From positions 16,993,036-17,057,035 of the forward strand of contig OY727093.1 of NCBI GenBank assembly GCA_963402885.1: DNA of 64,000 nucleotides. Reading direction: 5' to 3'. The notes beneath the pieces are model-generated. The model saw nothing but the letters and a program-made list of their open reading frames with translations. It ran no database searches and had not been told where the DNA came from. Position numbers and translations under genes: made by a program. This DNA is from Antedon bifida. Its lineage: Eukaryota; Echinodermata; Crinoidea; Comatulida; Antedonidae. Positions 11,487 to 22,400 of the stretch are shown here, piece by piece; within the stretch, counting starts at the first letter, position 1, and each line of letters opens with the position of its first letter.

Positions 11487-12049
11487 GAACTAGGCCTAGG
11501 CTAGGCCCTAATTAATACTAATAATTAATAGTCAATAGGCTAGTATTTTCTAGTAAGCCTAACAAAACTAACTAGGCCTCCTAGAGCCTTAGGCTAATTA
11601 GCCTACTATACTAAAGTGTACCGATTGAGTACTGACTGAATACCTAGGACTAGGTAGTAGTAGACTAGGCCTAGGCCTAGTAATAGTAGTATCTACCCTA
11701 GCCTATCCGGGCAGCATCTACAGAGGGATCTAGTACTAGTAGGGCCTTAGCTGGGCTAGTTTGTAAGTTAGTATAGCCTAGGCCCTAGTAGGACGATGGA
11801 TAAGTTAATAAGGGGCCTCTAGTAGGCCTAGCTAATACTAATATTTATAAGGTCTAGAAATCTAGTTATTGCCACATGCCATGGTAGAGCTTAATAATGT
11901 TTATCATCAACTACATACAGAAGCTAAATAACAGTGTTTTCTGCTTTTGAAGACATCTCCATTCATTCCCGCCCCACGTACACCGCAACAAATTAGTTAT
12001 GGTGATGTTATTTGTTTGTATGAAAAGCGTTTTCAAAACAAATTCTAAA
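11487..12049. other. TAGGCCTA low-complexity DNA, no gene
   Basis: From about 11490 to 11850 the sequence is built largely from TAG, GGCC and CTAG words. Similar tracts lie at 2880-2970, 10320-10440, 42930-43030, 44510-44660 and 60790-60850, several of them next to the ends of foldback elements. No gene is seen. Confidence 0.6.
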
Positions 12050-12735
12050 TTCAATCTACCGCCCTCTATTATAGTCCAACAACCCACCACACAACACCAC
12101 ATCAGAGCCATATATTGAGAGAGTTACGACTTCGAATGGATTAGAAGCCATGTTTGTGTCCAACTATTCCTATGTAGCGTATGGAGTTGAGTCTTTTGTT
12201 TTGAAAATGTATAACGTTCAAAAGGCTTTAATTATCGAATTTAATATCAAAACAATCAATTTGTTTAAAGGTTTTTGTTAAAATAATAAAAAAATTATAA
12301 AGTTACTGCGAACATGATTTTAAACAACAAAAATAGCAATTTCGGAACGGTTCTGGTTGTGCGCTCCATGCACGCTCTACGCGTGCGCGTTTAGTTTGTA
12401 CAGCGATTCTCTATAGTAATGCATTGTTTTTACATTTTGTTGTTTAAAATCATGTTCGCAGTAACTTTATGATTTCGTTATTATCTTAACAAAAACCTTT
12501 AAGCAAATTGATTGTTTTGATATTAAATTCGATATTTAAAGCCTTGTGAATGTTATACATTTTTTAAGCAAATGACTCGACTCCATACGCTACATAGGCA
12601 TAGTTGGACACAAACATGGCCGGTGTGCACACCACGTGACTTTCTAAAATCCGTGAACGCAATGCCGTAACTCTCTCTATATATGGCTCTGCACCACATC
12701 GTCAACAGCGCCATCACAACTAATATTTTATTGTT
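12050..12735. mobile_element. Foldback element with roughly 230-290 bp arms
   Basis: Arms at about 12050-12336 and 12430-12735 are inverted copies sharing GTAACTCTCTC, TCCATACGCTACATAGG and AACATGATTTTAAACAACAA. A GC-richer loop of about 95 bp carries GCACGCTCTACGCGTGCGC. The arms have diverged by several indels, which suggests an old insertion. No protein is encoded. Confidence 0.75.
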
Positions 12736-12905
12736 TTCGCTGGTGTAAAAGTTCAAAAATTAAAAGGGAAAAAGCACATAGTATACAATAAAAAAATTAA
12801 TGATGCATACAAAAAATCAATGGGGTTTATTAAATAAAATCATTAATTTCTTGTGTAAAATTTAATGAGGACAAATGTGTTGTCTAGATGATGCGTGTTT
12901 TTCTT

Positions 12906-13329
12906 AAGCCCGGCGCACACTCTAGAGCTTCCGGCTGAGCCAACTGGCGCACGAGTAACACTTGCCTCACTGTGTGCGCCGGGGATTTCATGAGGAATCG
13001 GCCACGCGTGCCGCTGAGGAAAATATCTATCGTGTTTAATATTTTTTGGCACGCGTGCCATTTTCCTCAAGTGTGCGCCGAACGTGAGCTTCCTGCTCAC
13101 TAAAAAATTCCACTGCGCATGACATGTTCTGATTTATTATGATATTTCAGCGCGTGCCGTATAGCGTAGTAAGTAATTATCCAATCAGAAAATCGCGTAC
13201 TGGAGGCGTTTAGTGTGCGTCCGATAGAACGCGATCACAGTTTGCGGCAAATTTTTTAGTGAGCCAAGTGTTTACTCTCGTGCCAGTTGGCTCAGCCGAA
13301 AGCTCTAGTACAGTGTGCGCCGGGCTTTA
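12906..13329. mobile_element. MITE with 60-bp inverted ends
   Basis: The left end (AAGCCCGGCGCACACT, then GGCTGAGCCAACTGGC) is repeated inverted at about 13265-13329. The flanks read TTAA on the left and TTTA on the right, compatible with a decayed TTAA target as used by piggyBac-type transposases, but this is weak. Internal GTGTGCGCCG words repeat. No coding frame is present. Confidence 0.75.
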
Positions 13330-13349
13330 GCAGCTGCTATGTTGATGGT

Positions 13350-14111
13350 GCGTCAATGTGCGTACGCGTTTCGAATACGGCGCACGTATCTTAGTTACAT
13401 ATACGAACGGTACTATAACAACATATATCCAAACAAACCGCACCAGTTCTTCGTTGGAAGCTAAACCAGTAACATCGTTTCGATAATCGTCTCATAAAAT
13501 CGTATTGAATTTTATCAACTTATCTTCTAAAATATTTCTAAGTAATATTATATTAAATTGGTAAGCTTAATTTTTGTTTAAAATCCTCGCCCGTGCCCGC
13601 TTAGATGAGTCAGGGCGCCAGGGAGATGTTTATTAATAATAACGTTAGGCTTAGCCTACAACCAAAGAACTTATAACACAAGAATCTCCTGTTCTTCAAT
13701 TTGAATTCAAAACACAGTATCGGAAGTACACCGGGGTTAAAAGGTCAAACTGGGCGACGCCATTTCACAGCATGGAGCAGCGCCCCCTCCAAACTAGGAA
13801 GTCAATTTACTCTATCCCCTCTAGTATTAGCAGATCCCCTCTATGATTTTGACTTTCTAATTTAATGCGGGCGCCCTACTCCATGGCTCACAATGGCGCC
13901 ACCCATTAGCTCTATTCTATCCCACAATGCCTTTCGAAATTGTTAGGCGCTTCGGACGAACAGGAGATTCTTGTGTTATAAGTTCTTTGCTACAACTGTA
14001 TCATGTTATGAACAGATCTATTCAATAATGATAATAACGGCAATTTGGCCAGATGCGGGCCAGATACAAATTAACGTCCAAAGAAATTTTCTTATCGAAT
14101 TTCAGCAAATA
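13350..14111 (+). repeat. Upstream region of kinase gene, duplicated at 63.6 kb
   Basis: This stretch matches 63575-63975 in the same orientation over blocks such as CACCAGTTCTTCG, GGAAGCTAAACCAGTAACAT and TATGAACAGATCTATTCAAT. The main difference is the 327-bp MITE at 13663-13989, which is absent from the second copy. It represents the promoter and 5' leader of a duplicated gene. Confidence 0.85.
13663..13989. mobile_element. 327-bp MITE with perfect 32-bp inverted ends
   Basis: The left end starts CAAAGAACTTATAACACAAG, and its full 32 bp recur exactly inverted at 13958-13989. The flanks carry a 7-bp duplication, CTACAAC, at 13656-13662 and 13990-13996. The paralogous locus at about 63840 lacks the insertion, giving an empty-site comparison. 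The ends resemble those of the 854-bp element at 44872-45725, which also has a 7-bp duplication. Superfamily is unresolved; hAT-like or P-like are candidates. Confidence 0.92.
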
Positions 14112-16278
14112 ATGGATTCTAAGAACGTTGCAATTTTTTCATCCAACAAAATCGTTGCCACTATACTTGATGATCTCATCAGAGTAGCAGTAAACAATAG
14201 GCCTATCTGTAATATAGATACAAAGAGCAGTAGTTATGGCAACAAGATCCAAGAAGCCATCAAACCTATTGTCATTATTACGAATGTGCCCAAATCAAAG
14301 GAGCCGTCCATCACCATCGGTACATCAGCCGACACCACTTATCTGCTTCAAAGAAGATTCAATTTGGCAGACTATTTCCCTACTTTGAGAAAGCCAATTG
14401 ATGTAAAGAAAACAGATGGAATTGACAGCAGAGGAGATGGAGAGCCAAATAGCACAGGTAGTTGACCAACATACTCTCCCAGAGATCCATCCGGCCGGGG
14501 TCGCGTCCGTTCGTTGTTGTCTAGAAACAAACAATAATGTGGTAGAGTACATTCGCCAATTTGGTTCAACAAATTACACACGAATCTCAAATATTGAAAA
14601 TAAAAGGCCGCGAAAATGTTGGGCTTTACAGTAATTAGGAAAGAAGCTTAACTATGACAATCTTTTGAACTACTTATTGCTATCCTTAATTTCTGTTAAC
14701 AGGTTTAAAGAAAATCGTCTGCGATAATGAAATAAAACATCTAAAAACTGAAACTAAGACAGAGAAGACTGCCGACAAACTTGATGACAATGCTGAACCA
14801 CAACAAAGTAATAATTACATTTTGTTTAAAACGATTAATTGATTTGCCTTAGAATTATATTTTTACGTACTTTAATATATAGTATTACAAACTATAAATT
14901 ACATTTTAATAATGTCAATATGTTTTTCATTATAAGGTTTAAATTACTGAAATCAACCAGACGTAAAATAAGAAAGATTTTCCAAAAAGATCGTCAAGCT
15001 TGTAAATATTTAGACAACTACAAGAAAATCGATGAAGAAAATCTGAAACCAATCTCCAATCCTCAAGATTCTAAGCCGAATTGTCTTGGTTTTGGTTCTT
15101 TTGGCGTAGTAAACCTCATGACACTTACTGAAGGTGACAAGAAAAAGTTAGTGGCAGTTAAGTCTTTCCCTTATGAGGACTCATTCTCAAGAAAAAAGAA
15201 AAGGAAAACGAACAAGAAAATAACCAAAGAACTCCAGGTAATTATTGTTGTTATATAGATTTCCATAAAATTACTATTGCTTGGTGTGCGACCGAGAAAT
15301 CAGTGACTAAAAGAAATTAATAATTATAGTGGTCTTCATTAAGCAGATATTTACAATCAAATGAAAGAAAAATATGTTTTATTCATACAGTTTATGGAAG
15401 ACTTCGTGAAATTCCAGAGTTTCCAGATGTATATGGTGTCTGTAAGAATCAAAATGGCTACCACATCATTATGGAATTTATTGGGAATAAAAAGAACAAG
15501 TACTCTCAGACTCTCACTGAGGAGTTTAAGGCACAATACAACGACGGGTTCACATGCAGAAGTAGAAAACGGGACATTATGTGGATGAATGTACTTCTGG
15601 ACATCGTAAAGGGCATTCGAAAATGCACGAAAAAGACATAGTCCATTGCGACATTGTACCTAGGAATGTTCTTTTATACAAAAATGAACAAAAAAGGTAC
15701 TTTTGCTGTTGTTTAAATTTTATACCGAACAAACCAATCATTTGTTAACTTTTAAATTAAAGAGATGTAGGTTGCAATGGTGTAAAGCCGAGACAAATAC
15801 GTTCTCGAAATGTTCAAATAGTAGGCCTTCTATTGTACAAATCACTGTTTCGTTAATCTTAGTCCCGGTTTTAAAACTTGAATTTATATATTTTGTTCAG
15901 TGTTGCTGCAAAAGTGATCGATGTTGGTCTTGCCTGCAATGCTAATACACCACGATGGCTTTCTCTTGGTCGGCTACGACCAAAATCAACCGCTCAGCAA
16001 ATCCTGAACGATAATAAATGTGTCGCGCAAGAGTTTGCCAATGGAAACTGCTGGAGAAGAGGAGGGTATTTTTCCAAAGCTCTGATGTTTAGTCAATTGG
16101 ACAGATAATTAATGAAATATCTCCACTTTTTACTGCACGCACCGAAGAATAACTAGAAACTCTTTTCAGAGAATGTACTACTGAAAACCCTGCTATCAGA
16201 GCAACAGCAGAAGACATTCAATCAAAGTTGGAATCAATTATTCTAAGGCTCCAGATGGACTACATTAAGTGCATGTAA
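14112..16278 (+). pseudogene. Protein-kinase-like gene, decayed
   Basis: The start ATG at 14112 (MDSKNVAIFSSN) is conserved in the second copy at 63976. Exon 1 runs 14112-14457 with a GTAGTT donor, and exon 2 14703-14807; neither matches a family I know. From 14938 the kinase domain appears in order: Gly-rich loop LGFGSFGVV (about 15091), VAVK (about 15160), an IIMEFIG hinge-like segment, catalytic loop HCDIVPRN (about 15642, HRD changed to HCD), IDVGLAC (about 15920, DFG changed to DVG), SDV-SIGQ, and a C-lobe segment ECTTENPAIRATAEDI ending at a stop near 16276. The frame shifts before the catalytic loop (about 15620) and near 16078. In-frame stops TAG and TAA fall in the C-lobe near 16090 and 16150. 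Phases also fail to match across some junctions. It is therefore probably a pseudogene; a diverged kinase with unrecognised splicing or sequencing errors is less likely. Confidence 0.75.
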
Positions 16279-16758
16279 TCTGCACTACACAGTTACCTGA
16301 TCATCGTATTTCATTAAACTGATTTATTTCAATTCAATTTAATTTCAGTTATTTAATTTCAATTCAATTTGAAACTTGATATTATTAGCTGAAAGAATAG
16401 GGTAGTTAGATTTCATAGGAATTTCTGGTTATATTTTATTGTTAAATCTGTAATTTTAGGCCATTTAATTAAGATCAAATGCTAAGCCGGAGTATACCAC
16501 TCCTATTGTTTTCACTGTAACACTTGGTTGTCCTCCTGGAGGTGTGTTGGTTTGAGTGGTAGGCTTTTGCATAGGTGGCCTAGTTATATTATAGATATAT
16601 TATTGAGACTGTTTTATTGTAATAGTTATTTAACTTCAATTTGAAACTTGATATTATTAGCTTAAAGAATAGGGTTAGATAGTTTCGTTCATTTTTTTTT
16701 TTTTTGGTAAAATGGGTAAGTAGATAAAATTCTTTGCTTATTAATTAAATACTTTCCA
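16279..16758 (+). repeat. AT-rich 3' flank with a 260-bp-spaced duplication
   Basis: The string TTGAAACTTGATATTATTAG followed by AAAGAATAGGG occurs at about 16368 and again at about 16632. This shows a local duplication beyond the kinase pseudogene. No gene is seen before the LINE starting near 16759. Confidence 0.55.
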
Positions 16759-19125
16759 TTGACCTTTATACTACTGGTGATGTTAGTTAGTGATGGTGTT
16801 TATTACAGAAATAAGGTATTTGTGAATTTCCAATTAAATTCAGTTTTACCTGCACATGTTGTTAGGTCTAGGAACCATAAGTTTTCTAAAACTAGGAATC
16901 TATATGATCGCAACTCTGTTGCCTCATATAATATAGATCTTACTGAATGTGGTGACATTCAACCTAACCCAGGACCTACAGAACATCCAACTGGTGAAGT
17001 TAATTATGTAATGCCAATTCATTGTCAAGTTTGTGACTCTAAGATTACTAGGAATAGACAGCAACTACAGTGTTACATTTTTCTTAGACATTTTCATGCT
17101 AGTTGCCTATCAATTGATGCATTTAGTTTTAGGAAGTTCTTCAAAAGTAGACCGTCAGACTGGGTATGCCACTTATGTGCTCTTCCGCAACTGAACAATT
17201 CCTTTTTTAGTACAAATTCAGAAACAAACAACATCTTTGTCCATGTGAATGAAATCCCTTTGACATCATCTGGAAATGTGTCCGACACAGCAGCAAATGT
17301 CCTAAAAAAAACCAGGGATACATTTTTTGCGACTGAATGCAAGGTCGCTCTTGCATAAAGTACCTGAAATAACATCAATTGTTAATGGAACAAAAGTTGC
17401 AATTATTGCTGTCTGTGAGACTCACCTGGATAATTCTGTGACTGATTGTGAAGTTCACATACCAGGATTTGATATACACAGAAGAGACAGGAATCGTATG
17501 GGTGGTGGTGTATGCTTGTACATAGCATCAAACCTTGCAACACATTTACGAACTGATCTTGATCGTCCAGAAATGGAGGCATTATGGGTCGAAATCCACC
17601 TACCAAGGACTAAGCCCATCATCTTTGGAGTTTGCTATCGTCCTCCAAAGCAGAAACACTCTGTCTTCATTAACGGCTTAGAGAATGTTGTTGAAATACT
17701 CCCTCCTGACTCAGAAATATATATTCTTGGAGACACCAATATGTGTAGTATAAAAAGGGACAAAAATACCATGCATTGCAACAACAAATGCTAACCCATG
17801 GACTGAAACAGATTATGCAAGAGCCAACAAGAACCTGTGATACATGTGCATCATGTTTAGATCAGATAATCACCAACTCTTCGGAAAAAATAAGTCAATT
17901 TGGTACTTTAAAAATAGGACTCAGCGACCATCTGCCGATATTTGGGACAAGGCACTTGCTGAAAAGTAACTCACACAAGACCGTAACAATTCGATCAACA
18001 AATAAATATAATTCAAAAGCGTTTATCCAGTTATTGAAAAAGACAAATTGGAATGAAGTCTACAACGCTAGATCTGTAGACGAATCTTGGGAAGCATTGT
18101 GTAAAATCTTCAAAACAGCTTTAGATGAAGTTGCACCTGTCAAAGAAGTCCGGATTCGACAATCTTCCCAACCCTGGATGACACCTGACATTTTAAGGCG
18201 AATTAATGTAAGGGATGCCTATCTTAAAAAATACAAGGAAACGCGCATCTACCGATATAGAAAAGAGTACTGTAAGGTCAGAAATGAACCATAACGTTTG
18301 CCAAACAGGAACATATAAAGGATAAAATTAACGAGAATCGTCACAATCCAAAGAAGCTATGGAAAATAATAAAGGATCTTGGGTACAAAGAAAAAATAAA
18401 AGCTGCATCGTCTATTACTTTAGAAATTAACGGTAACTTATGTAGCGATCCTAAAATTGTTGTCAATCAATTTAATAAATTTTACACTGAAGTGGCAGCC
18501 AACTTAGTTAAAAACCTCCCGACAACAAAAGGTGCCAACCTCGTGAACTCCGACCGGTTTGACAACTACTATAAAGAGAAGAAAGTTGAGGAATTATACT
18601 TGAATCCAATTGACTGTGAGATGGTTGAAAAGGAATTATTCCTGATGGAATACCCGCACGCTTTTTAAAGGACTCTCCTTTGGTCATCGCAGGACCATTA
18701 ACCCATGTTATAAACTTATCTATTATTAAGGAATGTTTTCCCTCTGGCATGAAAAATGCAAGAGTGAGACCAATTTATAAAAAGAAAAGTAAACTTAATA
18801 CAGCCAACTATAGACCTGCTAGCATTTTACCAGTGGCTTCGAAAATACTGGAAAGAATTGTACATTCCCAACTTAATATGTATCTTGAAAATAATGAACT
18901 TTTACACTGTTCAATCAGGTTTTCGAAGTCAACACTCAACTGATCACTGTCTAATACAATTAATTGATCATATAAAAAAACAAACTGCTAATGGTATGTA
19001 CACAGGTATGTTACTACTTGATAACAAAAAGCATTTGATTGGGTAAATCATGAGATACTGTGTGAAAAATTAGGAAAGCTTTGTATAAGATCAGTACAAT
19101 GGTTTAAATCATTTAGAGAATAGGC
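16759..19125 (+). mobile_element. CR1/L2-like LINE with 2A-like motif and PHD finger, broken
   Basis: The first frame (16759-17358) carries a 2A-like motif, CGDIQPNPGP (core 16951-16977). It is followed by a PHD-type zinc finger (CQVCDSKI ... CYIF ... HFHASC ... WVCHLCALP). The next frames hold an APE endonuclease: LNARSLLHK, CETHLDN, GGGVCLYIA, GVCYRPP, ILGDTN and, at about 17928, SDHLPIF. A linker (KKLWKIIKDLGYKEK) leads into the N-terminal reverse transcriptase (ARVRPIYKK, NYRPASILPV, QSGFRSQHST). The last RT segment, KAFDWVNHEILCEKL, is at about 19030, after which similarity stops. The element needs several frame changes and lacks the RT catalytic YADD and everything 3' of it. It is therefore truncated or rearranged at the 3' side, which is unusual for a LINE. 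Confidence 0.85.
16951..16977 (+). other. 2A-like translational recoding motif in LINE
   Basis: GDIQPNPGP fits the 2A form D-x-E-x-N-P-G-P except for Q in place of E. 2A peptides cause the ribosome to skip the final Gly-Pro bond. APE-type LINEs of sea urchin and other marine invertebrates are known to carry N-terminal 2A-like sequences. Whether this variant is active cannot be read from sequence. Confidence 0.6.
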
Positions 19126-19479
19126 GTTAGGCCTAGTTCTGTTAATTATTGCAGAACTTGAACTTAGAATAGATCTATACAAGGTACAATGTTTGAATAT
19201 TAATCTGTTTTTAATTTTAACAAGCTTTATTATACAGTGACCTACTCTTTTACTTGATTGAGGGCGCTATAGACTAGAGCAGACGTGTTTTTGGAGAGCT
19301 CCGTAATAAACGTCACAAAATATCCTTAAAATTGTGCGTTATTTGTAACTAAATCTGTTAATTAGTATTTTTCTAAGTATTATAACGATAGAGTGAACAA
19401 AGGCAAGGGTAAGGTGATAAACAAAGTAAGTAATTACTGAGTTTTTAGGCCGGTTCCAAAACCCACATGTGTGTATCTT
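19126..19479. other. Spacer between two LINEs
   Basis: The stretch is AT-rich with no recognisable gene. The part from about 19440 (GGCGGCGCC words) may already be the 5' leader of the downstream LINE. Confidence 0.4.
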
Positions 19480-22400
19480 TCTCGCTGAAAATCCAAGACG
19501 GCGGCGCCCACGGAAGCAAGTGAGGCCAATCAATTCGCACGCATTACCATGAATAGGCTTGCAAAACAAGGGTACCTCCATGGCACTAGCTAAAACAACA
19601 ATTGGAGATGCATCTGAATACAGTGCAGTTGTAATATTATGCGGTAAATGTGACAAAAAAATAGACTGTTCAAATGATAACGATTTAGGAGGCCTAGGCT
19701 TAAATCCGATAGCCTGTGATATGTGTAAGACACACTATCACCATAAATGTAGCGGTGTTACGGACAAGCTGGTTAAAATAATTACCAAATTTGGAACACT
19801 AGGAACGAAAGATATTCCATGGCACTGCAAGATTTGCAAAAAATATTCAGCAACATTAATAAGTCTATAAGCAAGTTATAATAGCTTTAGTCTTGATAGT
19901 ACCCGAGTTACACAACTAAACTAAGGTGCAGTTTAACTCGGTCTAAATCACTTAATTTTCAAGAATTACTTGAAATTAAATTGCTACTAAATAAAACAGT
20001 GACGAAATATCAACCAAATAGTGAACTAATCTGTGTCCAGAAGCGCAACACTACATCGAATCTTAGCTGTTGAAACACCGTCTTGAAGCGACAAGACCTA
20101 GCCCTGATTGTCCTTGCAAACACTAAACAAGGTAACAGGTAAAGTAATGGCCAGTAACATTACACTAAATCAATCAAGTAGGCCTACGAATACAATAGAT
20201 GAAGTAACAAAAGGTGTTGTTGGAACAAACAAAGAGAATTACGTAACAGAGAATGAAAGAAAAGCAAACCTACCAAGCGTGAAGCCGATCTTTTTCAAAA
20301 ACGACGACGTATGCAAGGATAAAGAAAGCTTTATAACAGAAGAAAAGATCTATTTTGCACTGTGCAAACAAATGAACAGTGACAACTTAATTGGAATAGT
20401 TACAAAGAATAAGAAACCTTTGGAGAATTTACCTAAATAGTCATGAAGACAGAGTTCAACTAATCTCTGCAGGGATTAGCATTAACAACAAACATGTAAC
20501 AATCTATGATATGAATCCGTACCTCCTAGTGAATAACGGAGTTAGGGTACTAATTAAAGATATTCCGATCTCTGTGCACAACGACGAAATCAAGATATGT
20601 TTAAACCATCTTGGTTGTAAATTGATTGGAGAAATTCAGTATGTCAAATTTCGAATCAACGGAAAGTTATCCAGATTTGTTTCGATAAAAAGAAAAAATC
20701 TATAGATTTGTTGTGGAAAGGCGAAAGCTACCATAGTTTCGGCACAACAAACAGTAGAGGCGTTTCAATACTGTTTAAAACAAGGTTTGATTTAAAAAAC
20801 ATAACATGTAAATATATTGACGAGGAAGGTAGAATTCTCATACTATGTATTATTCATAATAAGACCAACTTTAACCTCGTAAATGTTTATGCTCCAAACA
20901 ATTACAAGGAAAGAGCAATATTTTTTAAGAAACTTGAAAATAAGATAAACACATTATGTGATGTAACTAATGAATACATAATAATAGGAGGTGACATGAA
21001 TTGCATATTAGATAAAAAGGTAGGTCAGAAAAACAGCGTGAATAGCTACGATAAATCACCAATAGCATTAAAAAAATGCATGAATAAGTTACATTTAATT
21101 GATATATGGAGACAAAGTCATAAAGATAAATCCCAATTTACATGGAGAAGAAAGGATACGTACAGAAGGTTAGACTTTTGGTGCATATCAAACGCACTTT
21201 ATAAAAATGGTGACATCATTTCTACAGATATTCGACCTTGTATCTTCTCTGATCATCAAGCGATATCTTTGAAAATAATAAATGATGAAAAAAAGAGAGG
21301 TCCAGGATTTTGGAAACTAAACAATAAGGTCTTAAATGATGAAATATATGCGTTAAATGTTATACACATAATTGAAAAGACAAAAAAAAAACGAATATAA
21401 CTTGAAACCTGACAGCTTATGGGAATACTTAAAAGTTAAAATAAAAGAGTTCTCGTGTAAATATTGTTCAAGAAAGAAAATTAAAAAAAATTATACTAAA
21501 GAAAAGTTGATAAAAGAAGTTAGCGAACTTACAAAAAAACTTGATTCAACCTACAGCCAAGAAACTGACTGTCAATTAAAAAATAAAATAGAACAACTTG
21601 ATGAAATATACACATCTGAAGCCCAAGGAGCCCAAATCCGTTCGAGAATAGAATGGTTTGAAAAGGGAGAAAAAAATACTAAGTTTTTTCTCGGCCTTGA
21701 AAAAAATAATGGAAAAAGAAAACAAATTACTACCCTATTAAAAACTAATGGAAAGTACACTACCGACACTAATGAAATTTTAAGAGAACAGGTCAATTTT
21801 TACAAAAACTTATATTCCAAAAAAAATATTTCTGTTAATAATATAAATAGCTATCTTGATATATCAAAATCCAAAACACTTTCATTAAATGATAGTATGC
21901 AATGTGAAGGTTTACTAGCTATAGATGAATTAATAAGTGCTCTTCATAAAATGCACTTGAATAAAAGTCCGGGGTGTGATGGACTAAGTGTAGAATTTTA
22001 CAAGTTTTTTTGGAATCATATAAAAGAAATGTTATGTGCATCCTTAAATTATAGCTACAATAAAAGTAAACTACCTAAAACACAAAAAAAGGGAATAACT
22101 AGAATTTAATTCGTCACTTTGACAAATTGTAGGTGATCATTTTTATCATTTTACTGAAATTAATTTTTTTTTAAACATGCACGTACGTTAACATACGATC
22201 AGAAAATGTTGATGTATACCATCCTATTATACGCTTATAGTGCTGAGTTGTGCCTATTATATGCCATATACAATATGTACAGTATATACTGTATATCTAT
22301 ATACAGTGTAGCATAGGTGAAATCACGGGACACATATCATGTTCTAATTTTTTTCGTATGATGGAATTATCAAAATAAATTCGAAAATGGCAATTTCGAA

